Of a stretch of DNA of 5,390 nucleotides, positions 1 to 5,390 are shown piece by piece (the first letter of the stretch is position 1; every line of letters starts with the position of its first letter). Under the pieces are notes generated by a model. The model saw nothing but the letters and a program-made list of their open reading frames with translations, did no database searches and was not told the DNA's origin. Source of the stretch: Acidimicrobium sp. (GTDB lineage Bacteria > Actinomycetota > Acidimicrobiia > Acidimicrobiales > Ilumatobacteraceae); NCBI GenBank assembly GCA_003535455.1, contig DOHD01000014.1, forward strand, positions 1 to 5,390. The letters run 5' to 3'. The translations under genes and the position numbers were made by a program.

Positions 1-977
1 TACTCGCGGTCGGCATTTCATCAACCGATCAAGGTTATGAAACGCCGAAAACCTCACGGTTCTATTCGGTGTCGCCGCTTTCGCCGTTGACTTATGAAAC
101 GAGCATCGCAACTGCGGCGCAATCGAGCTCGGCAAATTTTTTGTGGCCACTGGGAGCGTTTGCATCAGTGGTCATCGCCGCAATGTTTGTTCGAATTCGC
201 AGACCGAAAATCTTGCCGACAAAAGAATCGAGCACTGCTTTGGTTGCCGTAACGAATTTGGGCAAGACATATAAAGATGGTCATCGCGCAGTCGTAGATC
301 TTTCATTCGAAGTGCAACGCGGACAAGTTGTGGGTCTGTTGGGCCCAAATGGTGCCGGCAAAACGACGGCGCTGCGAATGATGATGGGTTTGATTTTTCC
401 GACGAAAGGCTCGATCTATTTGAATGGTGAATCGGTTTATCCTGGTTCGCCAGCGCTTTCAAACATCGGAAGTTTCATTGAGGGGCCTGGTTTCTTGCCG
501 CATTTATCTGGTCGAGAAAATCTTCGTCTTTATTGGCAGTCAATTGGTCGTGACAACGAGCAACATCTCGATCAAGTTGTCGCAATAACAAAACTTGGCA
601 CCGCATTGGATAAAAAAGTGCGCACATACAGCCAAGGCATGCGCCAACGATTGGCGATTGCCCAATCGATGCTCGGTATGCCAGATCTTTTGGTTCTCGA
701 CGAACCGACAAATGGTCTCGACCCCCAGCAGATAGCCGAGATGCGACAAGTGCTGAAAAATTATGCATCAACAGGCAGAACTGTTGTTATCTCGTCGCAT
801 TTGTTGGCAGAAATTCAGCAGACTTGCAGTCATGTTGTGTTGATGCACCGAGGCGAACTAATCGCATTTGGCCCAATGGAGGACTTGCTTTCAAAAAATC
901 GCCGATCTCAATCGCTCGAAGAAATCTTTCTCGAACTGATTGGCGATGACTTGGTCATCGGGCAGGAGACACAATGA
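1..977 (+). CDS. C-terminal part of an ABC exporter ATPase fused to a membrane helix and a probable S15/CocE-type hydrolase domain (5' end outside window)
   Basis: The reading frame is open from position 3, giving 324 visible residues. The GTG at 69 has no ribosome binding site and the 22 codons before it are also coding-like, so the gene very likely starts upstream of the window. Numbering from that GTG, residues 24-41 are a hydrophobic helix followed by the basic stretch VRIRR. Residues 58-272 are an ABC ATPase: Walker A GPNGAGKT (92-99), signature YSQGMRQR (187-194), Walker B LLVLDEP (207-213) and H-loop His244. The Q-loop position is IEGPGF, with Glu in place of Gln, as in many BcrA/CcmA-type drug or lantibiotic exporters. 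The residues before the helix (SSTDQGYETP...RFYSV) resemble the end of PepX_C domains from X-Pro dipeptidyl-peptidase/CocE hydrolases, which are fused to ABC ATPases in some actinobacteria. That resemblance is from memory. The next gene overlaps by 4 bases and encodes the membrane partner. The transported substrate cannot be inferred. The ATPase is certain; the hydrolase fusion is moderately likely. Confidence 0.9.
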   Translation, partial: LAVGISSTDQGYETPKTSRFYSVSPLSPLTYETSIATAAQSSSANFLWPLGAFASVVIAAMFVRIRRPKILPTKESSTALVAVTNLGKTYKDGHRAVVDLSFEVQRGQVVGLLGPNGAGKTTALRMMMGLIFPTKGSIYLNGESVYPGSPALSNIGSFIEGPGFLPHLSGRENLRLYWQSIGRDNEQHLDQVVAITKLGTALDKKVRTYSQGMRQRLAIAQSMLGMPDLLVLDEPTNGLDPQQIAEMRQVLKNYASTGRTVVISSHLLAEIQQTCSHVVLMHRGELIAFGPMEDLLSKNRRSQSLEEIFLELIGDDLVIGQETQ

Positions 978-1822
978 GTTACTCGCCATCGAAGACTTTG
1001 CCTTATCGCATCGAGTTGTATCGACAACTAAAAAGAAAGCGAACAGCGATCGCCTACTTATTTGTGGTTTCGCTTCCGGTGCTGGTGGCGATTGCAGTCA
1101 AGTTTGGTCCATCGGGCAATAGCGGTGGCCCGACTCGACTTGGCTCTGGCACAACAGACCTAATTGGTTTGGCAACTATCGGTGCCTCAAACTTCACCGT
1201 GACGATGCTTTATTTCGCCACGCCATTTCTTTTGGTCACAGTGATAGCGCTATTCAATGGTGACACTGTCGCATCTGAGGCATCGTGGTCGACGCTCAGA
1301 TATTTATTGGCGTCTCCGGTTCCGCGGGCAAGGTTGTTGCGTCAAAAAATTAAGGTAAGTCTGAGTCTCTCGGCTGTAGCCGTTTTGATCATGCCGATTA
1401 GTTCGTGGATAGTTGGTGCGATTGCCTTTGGCATCAAGCCACTGCAGAGTCCGCTTGGGGCGACTTTTGCGAACCCGGTGGCCGTTTCGCGAATCGCGAT
1501 AATCACTGTTTATATCGCGATCTCGCTGATGTTCATTGCTGGCCTCGCGTTCTATTTGAGTGTGCGTACTGATGCGCCGCTCGGAGCTGTTGGTGTTGCG
1601 GTGGCGATTTCAATTTTGCTCAGCATTCTTGACACGATTACGGCGCTTGGCAAAATTCGTGATTGGCTGCCGGTGCACTATGCATTTTCGTGGTTTGATG
1701 CGTTGGCTGCGACCGTCGATTATTCGGTGATGATTCGGGGCGGCAGCTATTGCTTTATTGCGGGCACCGTGCTTTATGCACTCGCGATCAATCGGTTTGC
1801 GCACAAAGACGTGACTTCGTAG
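974..1822 (+). CDS. ABC-2 type transporter membrane subunit
   Basis: This 282-residue protein is probably the membrane half of the exporter powered by the preceding ATPase. The start ATG overlaps the upstream stop as ATGA, and AGGAG at 964-968 lies five bases before it, so start choice is firm and the two genes are translationally coupled. About six membrane helices can be read at residues 25-43, 72-95, 128-152, 172-195, 202-221 and 256-273. Between helices 2 and 3 the segment around Glu102 (SEASWSTLRYLLASPVPRARLL) is the cytoplasmic coupling motif typical of ABC-2/NatB/BcrB-like permeases, where a region rich in Glu, Thr-Leu-Arg and Ser-Pro precedes basic residues. An extracytoplasmic Gly/Ser/Thr-rich loop follows helix 1 (about 44-70). 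The length is normal for a single ABC-2 subunit, which usually works as a dimer with two ATPases. No clear terminator is visible after the stop codon. The substrate is unknown; a lipid, peptide or drug-like export role is possible but not shown. Confidence 0.88.
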   Translation: MSYSPSKTLPYRIELYRQLKRKRTAIAYLFVVSLPVLVAIAVKFGPSGNSGGPTRLGSGTTDLIGLATIGASNFTVTMLYFATPFLLVTVIALFNGDTVASEASWSTLRYLLASPVPRARLLRQKIKVSLSLSAVAVLIMPISSWIVGAIAFGIKPLQSPLGATFANPVAVSRIAIITVYIAISLMFIAGLAFYLSVRTDAPLGAVGVAVAISILLSILDTITALGKIRDWLPVHYAFSWFDALAATVDYSVMIRGGSYCFIAGTVLYALAINRFAHKDVTS

Positions 1823-1958
1823 ATTTGTCGCATAATTAGCCAGGCGCTGAACTGATGTATTAGTCGGCATGGTTAATTCGCTTGGTAAATCGGCATGGCA
1901 CGAGGTTCGGGCATACCTGAACTCTGCATTGAGCGAGTAGCGTTTGGCTCATTGCGTG

Positions 1959-2031
1959 GGGCCAGTAGCTCAGTGGTCAGAGCAGGGGACTCATAATCCC
2001 TTGGTCGTAGGTTCGATCCCTACCTGGCCCA
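1959..2031 (+). tRNA. tRNA with anticodon CAT, probably tRNA-Ile2 (lysidine-modified), otherwise elongator tRNA-Met
   Basis: A full 73-nt cloverleaf folds. The acceptor stem is GGGCCAG (1959-1965) with CTGGCCC (2024-2030), discriminator A at 2031. The D stem is GCTC (1968-1971) with GAGC (1980-1983). The anticodon stem is 1985-1989 with 1997-2001 (one G-U pair) around loop CTCATAA, anticodon CAT at 1992-1994. The T stem is GTAGG (2007-2011) with CCTAC (2019-2023), loop TTCGATC. CCA is not encoded. It is not the initiator: the first base pair is a normal G-C and the anticodon stem lacks the three G-C pairs next to the loop. C4-G69 and C5-G68 pairs, and the run from the D loop through CTTGGTCG, resemble E. 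coli ileX, whose C34 is changed to lysidine by TilS so that it reads AUA. AUA codons occur in the neighbouring genes. A weak TAGCGT box at 1938-1943 could be its -10 element. The tRNA call is secure; the Ile2 identity is likely but not proven. Confidence 0.93.
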
Positions 2032-2080
2032 CAAAGTTTTGCGGGTGGGGCGCGTTGGCTCGTGCGGTGCGTCGCAATTT

Positions 2081-2108
2081 TTGCCCTGTTACGGGGATGC
2101 GCTAGTCT
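2081..2108 (+). promoter_or_regulatory. Probable promoter of the BMP lipoprotein gene
   Basis: A -35-like TTGCCC (2081-2086) lies 16 bases before a -10-like TAGTCT (2103-2108), which fits the actinobacterial TAnnnT form. Transcription would start near 2115, giving a leader of about 45 nt. The same two blocks, AATTTTTGC (2076-2084) and CTAGTCTC (2102-2109), recur before the ATPase gene at 3352-3360 and 3377-3384 with nearly the same spacing (26 and 25 bases start to start). This repetition is the main support for the call. No start site has been measured. Confidence 0.6.
2084..2096 (+). repeat. Imperfect inverted repeat inside the promoter spacer (possible operator)
   Basis: CCCTGTTACGGGG is an odd-length inverted repeat centred on T2090, with five of six arm positions complementary and a T/G mismatch. 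It overlaps the end of the -35-like box and fills the first part of the spacer, where a bound regulator would block polymerase. The matching promoter at 3357-3383 lacks it, so any control would be specific to the lipoprotein gene. A chance match is quite possible for so short an element. Confidence 0.25.
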
Positions 2109-2159
2109 CGTTACACAAATCGCATAGACCATCGGGGTGTATGCAAAGGGAGAAAATCA

Positions 2160-3239
2160 ATGATTAAGCGCAAAGGACTGAAGTCTGCCGCTCTTGCCAT
2201 TGCTGTGTTTTCACTTATCGCGGGTGCCTGCGGTAGTGACAGCGACACAGCAACAGAAGAGACGGTAACTGAAGAGACAACAGCCGAGACAACCGCAGCG
2301 TTGCCAGGTGCAGGCGTTCTTGCTTGCCAAGTAACTGACACCGGTGGTGTCGATGACAAGGGCTTCAACCAGATTTCTTACAAGGGCATGCAAGATGCAG
2401 AAGCATCACTCGGTGTAACAATCGACTTGCTCGAGTCGGCATCAGACGCAGACTATGCACCAAACTTGCAGAACTTTGCTGACAAGGGTTGCAACATCAT
2501 CATCACAGTCGGTTTCTTGCTCGGCGATGCAACAAAAGCAGCAGCAGAAGCAAACCCAGACAAGAACTATGCAATTGTTGACTCAGCATTTGATCCACCG
2601 ATCGCAAACGCACGTGGACTTGTGTTCGCAACTGACCAGCCATCGTTCATGGCCGGTTACTTGGCAGCAGGCATGACCAAGACTGGCGTTGTTGGCACCT
2701 TCGGTGGCATCAATATTCCGCCAGTGAGCATCTTCATGGACGGCTTTGCTAAGGGTGTTGCTTATTACAACACACAAAAAGGCGCGAAAGTCAAGGTTCT
2801 CGGTTGGGATACAACGAAGAAAGATGGCACATTCGCCGGAAACTTCCAGAGCCTTGACGACGGCAAGAACATTGCCAAGAGCCAGGCTGACGAAGGTGCA
2901 GACATCATCTTCCCAGTGGCTGGTCCAGTGGGTCTTGGTTCGGCACAATTCGCAAAAGAGTCGGGTGGCAAGGTCAAGATCATCGGTGTTGACGTTGACA
3001 TGAGCATTTCGAACCCAGATGCTGCAGAGGTCTACATTGCATCAGTGTTGAAGAACATTGACGCAGCAGTACTCGCAGCGATCACCGACACAGTTAATGG
3101 TGTGAAGACATCAGACAACTATGTAGGTACTTTGGCAAACGGTGGCGTTGGTGTTGCTTACACAGCAGTACCAGCAGAACTTCAAGCTGAAGTTGAGGCA
3201 ATCGGCAAAGGCATCGCCGACGGCACGATTAAAATCTAA
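2160..3239 (+). CDS. BMP/PnrA-family substrate-binding lipoprotein of an ABC importer (nucleoside-type)
   Basis: This 359-residue protein is a membrane-anchored receptor that probably binds purine nucleosides or related compounds outside the cell and passes them to the importer encoded downstream. AAAGGGAG (2145-2152) sits seven bases before the ATG. Residues 1-23 are a lipoprotein signal peptide with a basic start (KRK) and hydrophobic core, ending IAGA before Cys24, the expected lipid-anchor residue. Residues 25-50 are a Ser/Asp/Thr/Glu-rich linker. Residues 52-359 form the periplasmic-binding fold of the BMP family: the segment DTGGVDDKGFNQ (60-71), a VDS motif with Asp141, and the IGVDVDM strand (275-281) match conserved ligand-cleft segments of PnrA/Med/TmpC proteins. 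Length is normal. Codon choice differs from its neighbours: Asn uses AAC in 14 of 16 cases, against 2 of 10 in the first ATPase gene, which suggests high expression. It has its own promoter and terminator. The ligand is inferred from the family; sugars are less likely but possible. Confidence 0.93.
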   Translation: MIKRKGLKSAALAIAVFSLIAGACGSDSDTATEETVTEETTAETTAALPGAGVLACQVTDTGGVDDKGFNQISYKGMQDAEASLGVTIDLLESASDADYAPNLQNFADKGCNIIITVGFLLGDATKAAAEANPDKNYAIVDSAFDPPIANARGLVFATDQPSFMAGYLAAGMTKTGVVGTFGGINIPPVSIFMDGFAKGVAYYNTQKGAKVKVLGWDTTKKDGTFAGNFQSLDDGKNIAKSQADEGADIIFPVAGPVGLGSAQFAKESGGKVKIIGVDVDMSISNPDAAEVYIASVLKNIDAAVLAAITDTVNGVKTSDNYVGTLANGGVGVAYTAVPAELQAEVEAIGKGIADGTIKI

Positions 3240-3245
3240 TTTCAA

Positions 3246-3259
3246 GCCGTTATAACGGC
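3246..3259 (+). repeat. Perfect 14-base palindrome between the lipoprotein stop codon and its terminator
   Basis: GCCGTTATAACGGC equals its own reverse complement. It begins six bases after the TAA stop and ends 16 bases before the terminator stem. In RNA it could form a five-pair stem with a TATA loop, perhaps shielding the 3' end of an abundant message. In DNA it could be a binding site for a dimeric protein. No second copy was noticed in the window, so its role is open. Confidence 0.6.
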
Positions 3260-3275
3260 AGAAGTTTAAAACTTT

Positions 3276-3310
3276 GGCCCTACTGCGAAAGCAGTAGGGC
3301 CTTTGTTTTT
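3276..3310 (+). terminator. Strong rho-independent terminator of the lipoprotein gene
   Basis: GGCCCTACTGC (3276-3286) pairs perfectly over 11 bases with GCAGTAGGGCC (3291-3301) around a GAAA tetraloop, followed by TTTGTTTTT (3302-3310). Beyond a 3x3 T/T internal loop, AAAAC (3268-3272) could also pair with GTTTT (3305-3309). It ends the lipoprotein message before the ATPase and permease genes, so readthrough should be small and the downstream genes need their own promoter, which is seen at 3357-3383. Confidence 0.95.
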
Positions 3311-3356
3311 GGCGAAGAATTTGAATATTTTCGTCGGGGCGAACCGCACCGAATTT

Positions 3357-3383
3357 TTGCACGTGAATTAAGCCGACTAGTCT
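3357..3383 (+). promoter_or_regulatory. Probable promoter of the importer ATPase-permease operon
   Basis: A -35-like TTGCAC (3357-3362) lies 15 bases before a -10-like TAGTCT (3378-3383). The flanking blocks AATTTTTGC and CTAGTCTC are identical to those before the lipoprotein gene. The spacer is short, so the true -35 contact may be one or two bases upstream. Transcription would start around 3389-3391, giving a leader of about 28 nt before the ATG at 3418. The -35 region overlaps CACGTG (3360-3365), a six-base palindrome that may be incidental. Confidence 0.55.
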
Positions 3384-3402
3384 CTTGGCAGAAGTTCGCG
3401 AC

Positions 3403-3407
3403 GAGGT
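3403..3407 (+). promoter_or_regulatory. Ribosome binding site that decides the start of the double ATPase
   Basis: GAGGT lies 10 bases before the ATG at 3418, a slightly long but usable spacing. The alternative in-frame TTG at 3385 has no purine-rich site before it and lies at or upstream of the predicted transcription start, so the ATG is preferred. Confidence 0.6.
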
Positions 3408-3417
3408 AACACCAAAG

Positions 3418-4944
3418 ATGAAGCTTGAGCTACGAGGAATTACCAAACGGTTTCCAGGGGTTGTAGCCAACGATTCGGTGAATCTGACTATTTCTACAGG
3501 CGAAGTTTTGGCTCTCGTTGGTGAGAATGGCGCAGGCAAATCAACGCTGATGAACGTGCTCTACGGCTTATATAAGGCTGACGAGGGCGAAATTTTGATC
3601 GACGGTAGCGCGGTGCAATTTCATTCGCCAGCAGACGCAATTTCAGCGGGCATCGGCATGGTGCATCAACACTTTATGTTGGTGCCCGTTTTTACGGTCG
3701 CTGAAAATGTCGTTCTTGGTTCTGAGCCGACGAAGAGACTTGGTGCGCTCGACATTGATCGTGCGCGCAAGCAAGTGCGCGAAGTTTCTGATCGATACAA
3801 CTTGAATCTTGACCCCGATGCAATCGTCGAAGATCTGCCGGTTGGTGTGCGACAACGCGTTGAAATCGTCAAGGTTTTGTTGCGCGATGCGAATATTGTC
3901 GTGTTCGACGAGCCGACGGCAGTGTTGACGCCGAGCGAAATAATTGAGTTTTTTTCGATCGTGCGCACGCTCACCGATGCTGGCAAGGGTGTGGTATTCA
4001 TTACCCACAAACTGAAAGAAGCGTTGTCGATCGCAAATCGAATCAATGTTTTGCGTCGCGGCAAGGTTGTTGGCGATGCCGACCCGAAGACCGCGTCAGA
4101 GGCACAAATTGCAGAAATGATGGTGGGTCGACCAGTGCAGTTGACGGTGAACAAGGCGACTGCATCGCCCAAGCAGGTTGTGCTTGATGTAAAAGATTTG
4201 AGCATCATCGACCCCGATGGTCGGTTGGTGGTCGAAAACGTTACGTTTAACGTGCGCGCCGGAGAAATCGTCGGAGTTGCGGGTGTGCAGGGCAACGGTC
4301 AGACAGAGCTGGTTGAGGCGATCAGCGGTTTGAGACGAACTAGCCAGGGTTCGCTATCGCTTGATGGCAAAGATATAACCGATACAACTCCGCGTCAACG
4401 GCACACGCTCGGCATGGGGCATGTGCCCGAAGATCGACAGCGTCAAGGGTTGATAACCGGAATGACCATCACTGAAAATCTCGTGTTGACCCGATATCAC
4501 GACACCGAGTTTTGCAACGGCTTCAAAATGAAATGGTCAAAGGCGAAAGACAAGGCCAATGAATTGGTCGCAAAGTATGACATTCGCACCAGCGACCCGA
4601 ACCAACTGGCTTCGACACTCTCAGGTGGTAATCAGCAAAAAGTTATTGTTGCGCGCGAGTTGAGCCGTGACATTCGATTGGTTTTGGCAGCACAGCCGAC
4701 GCGCGGCATAGATGTCGGAAGCATCGAATATATTCATGAGCAGATCGTCAAAGAGCGTGACGCTGGAACGGCGATCTTGATCGTCAGCACAGAACTTGAC
4801 GAAGTGATGGCGCTGTCTGATCGACTGTTGGTGATGTATCGCGGAAAAATCGTCGCCGATCTTGACCCGAAGAAAGTTAGCCACATGGATGTTGGTCTAT
4901 ATATGGCGGGCTCGCGCCCAGAAAACGTAGTCGGGGCAAGTTGA
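3418..4944 (+). CDS. Double-NBD ATPase of a BMP-type (nucleoside) ABC importer
   Basis: The 508-residue protein hydrolyses ATP on the cytoplasmic face to drive the importer whose receptor is encoded upstream and whose permease follows. The ATG at 3418 gives the usual family length of about 510; a TTG at 3385 would add 11 residues without a ribosome binding site. NBD1 (about 1-240) has Walker A GENGAGKS (35-42), Q-loop Gln84, Walker B IVVFDEP (160-166) and H-loop His197, but a degenerate signature, LPVGVRQR (140-147). NBD2 (about 253-500) is the reverse: its Walker A is GVQGNGQT (289-296) with no Lys, its Walker B region reads [12 protein letters not shown] without the catalytic Glu, and its H-loop is STEL without His, yet the signature LSGGNQQK (401-408) is intact. 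NBD1 Walker motifs plus the NBD2 signature therefore make the single competent ATP site, the normal pattern for RbsA/YufO-like proteins. The stop shares one base with the permease start (TGATG). The family is certain; nucleoside specificity comes from the BMP context. Confidence 0.95.
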   Translation: MKLELRGITKRFPGVVANDSVNLTISTGEVLALVGENGAGKSTLMNVLYGLYKADEGEILIDGSAVQFHSPADAISAGIGMVHQHFMLVPVFTVAENVVLGSEPTKRLGALDIDRARKQVREVSDRYNLNLDPDAIVEDLPVGVRQRVEIVKVLLRDANIVVFDEPTAVLTPSEIIEFFSIVRTLTDAGKGVVFITHKLKEALSIANRINVLRRGKVVGDADPKTASEAQIAEMMVGRPVQLTVNKATASPKQVVLDVKDLSIIDPDGRLVVENVTFNVRAGEIVGVAGVQGNGQTELVEAISGLRRTSQGSLSLDGKDITDTTPRQRHTLGMGHVPEDRQRQGLITGMTITENLVLTRYHDTEFCNGFKMKWSKAKDKANELVAKYDIRTSDPNQLASTLSGGNQQKVIVARELSRDIRLVLAAQPTRGIDVGSIEYIHEQIVKERDAGTAILIVSTELDEVMALSDRLLVMYRGKIVADLDPKKVSHMDVGLYMAGSRPENVVGAS

Positions 4945-5390
4945 TGAAAGATTTGATCAAGTCGCTTCGCTACACCTTTTTGGCCCTTGTTGCATCGTTG
5001 CTCGTCGGGGCGATCATCATTGTTGTGACAGACATCGACGCGCTTAAGTCGGGCGACTACGGCAAAGCATTTTCGACTGTGTTTACCGCGTACAAATCTT
5101 TGTTCGAAGGTTCGTTCTGGGGCTTGCGATCAATATCGAACACGATCACTGGCACCACACCGCTTCTGCTGAGCGGGTTGGCAGTTTCTGTGGCATTCAA
5201 AGCCGGTTTGTTCAACATCGGAGCAACGGGTCAGATGTTGGCAGGCGGCATGACCGCGCTTTGGGTTGGCTTTGTGATGTCCGGACCAGGTTGGTTGCAA
5301 GTGCCGCTCGCAGTTTTGGCTGGCGCAATTGGTGGCGCACTTTTCGGTGGCGTTGCCGGCTTTTTAAAAGCCCGCACGGGTGCTCATGAA
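4944..5390 (+). CDS. Permease subunit of the BMP-type ABC importer, N-terminal part (3' end outside window)
   Basis: The 149 visible residues begin at an ATG that shares its A with the stop of the ATPase gene, so translation is coupled; GGGG at 4933-4936 is a possible ribosome binding site. A first helix lies at about residues 11-29, followed by an extracytoplasmic segment (30-65), then helices near 70-86, 97-113 and 118-141. The motif FNIGATGQ (90-97) is the hallmark of the branched-chain/ribose-type permease superfamily, and its FNIG(A)GQ form is typical of BMP-linked nucleoside permeases such as YufP, NupB/C or RnsC. The last residues, KARTGAHE, match the start of the conserved cytoplasmic coupling loop, which normally continues E-V-I-x-T-I-M-L-N, so the cut falls in that loop. 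Full proteins are about 350-400 residues. A second permease gene is expected directly downstream. Confidence 0.93.
   Translation, partial: MKDLIKSLRYTFLALVASLLVGAIIIVVTDIDALKSGDYGKAFSTVFTAYKSLFEGSFWGLRSISNTITGTTPLLLSGLAVSVAFKAGLFNIGATGQMLAGGMTALWVGFVMSGPGWLQVPLAVLAGAIGGALFGGVAGFLKARTGAHE

Noticed and set aside
940..1122. Short plus-strand frame across the exporter gene junction
   Set aside because: It overlaps the ATPase end and the permease start in another frame; the ATGA coupling and AGGAG site support the permease frame instead.
1864..1898. Direct repeat TCGGCATGG at 1864-1872 and 1890-1898
   Set aside because: Only two copies of nine bases, with no link to a promoter, gene end or mobile element. 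It is probably chance. The rest of the 1823-1958 gap shows no gene and no clear terminator.
1959..2040. Integration (attachment) site at the tRNA 3' end
   Set aside because: No integrase, no repeated tRNA tail downstream and only ordinary transporter genes on both sides.
2032..2082. Possible terminator after the tRNA ending in a T tract
   Set aside because: Only three-pair G+C stems can be drawn, and the TTTTT run is better explained as part of the repeated promoter block.
3385..3417. TTG at 3385 as start of the double ATPase
   Set aside because: It has no ribosome binding site, lies at or before the predicted transcription start, and would add a non-conserved N-terminal tail. The ATG at 3418 begins directly with the NBD strand ([11 protein letters not shown]).
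3111..3539. Open frame of 142 codons on the minus strand spanning the intergenic region
   Set aside because: It overlaps the ends of two well-supported genes, the terminator and the promoter, and shows no family resemblance.
3666..4295. Open frame of 209 codons on the minus strand
   Set aside because: It lies wholly inside the double ATPase gene, whose motifs are intact. Its product is Ser/Thr-rich with no recognisable domain, as expected for the antisense shadow of a coding region.

Overview
The window looks like a stretch of actinobacterial chromosome. Base composition is moderate (about half G+C by eye), proteins are rich in Ala, Gly and Val, and the lipoprotein has a Thr/Glu/Ala-rich linker right after its lipid-anchor Cys. 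The tRNA does not encode its CCA end, and the -10-like boxes have the TAnnnT form. Together these suggest an Acidimicrobiia-like actinobacterium (for example the Ilumatobacteraceae, freshwater or marine). That placement is inference from style, not a database result.

Layout, all on the + strand. (1) Positions 1-977 hold the 3' part of a large gene cut by the window edge. Its product carries a C-terminal ABC-transporter ATPase, preceded by one membrane helix and by what looks like the tail of an S15/CocE-type alpha/beta-hydrolase (PepX_C-like) domain. (2) Positions 974-1822 hold its ABC-2 type membrane partner, joined by an ATGA overlap; the two probably form an exporter. (3) Positions 1959-2031 hold a tRNA with anticodon CAT that is more like the AUA-reading tRNA-Ile2 than a methionine tRNA. 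(4) Positions 2160-3239 encode a BMP/PnrA-type substrate-binding lipoprotein, with its own promoter and a strong terminator. (5) Positions 3418-4944 encode the double-NBD ATPase of the same importer, and 4944-5390 the start of its first permease, again from a separate promoter.

The BMP lipoprotein, double ATPase and permease form a standard nucleoside-type ABC importer (RnsABCD, NupABC and YufNOPQ are comparable). The lipoprotein captures substrate outside the membrane, the permeases carry it across, and the ATPase supplies energy. A second permease gene is expected beyond position 5390. The lipoprotein gene and the ATPase-permease genes are separate transcription units. Their promoter regions share two exact blocks, AATTTTTGC and CTAGTCTC, at nearly the same spacing, which suggests coordinated expression with the lipoprotein made in excess.

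I see no mobile element, CRISPR array, phage gene or defence system. The gene families present are known. The most notable points are the paired promoter blocks, the truncated hydrolase-TM-ATPase fusion, the identity of the CAT tRNA, and a perfect 14-base palindrome between the lipoprotein stop codon and its terminator.
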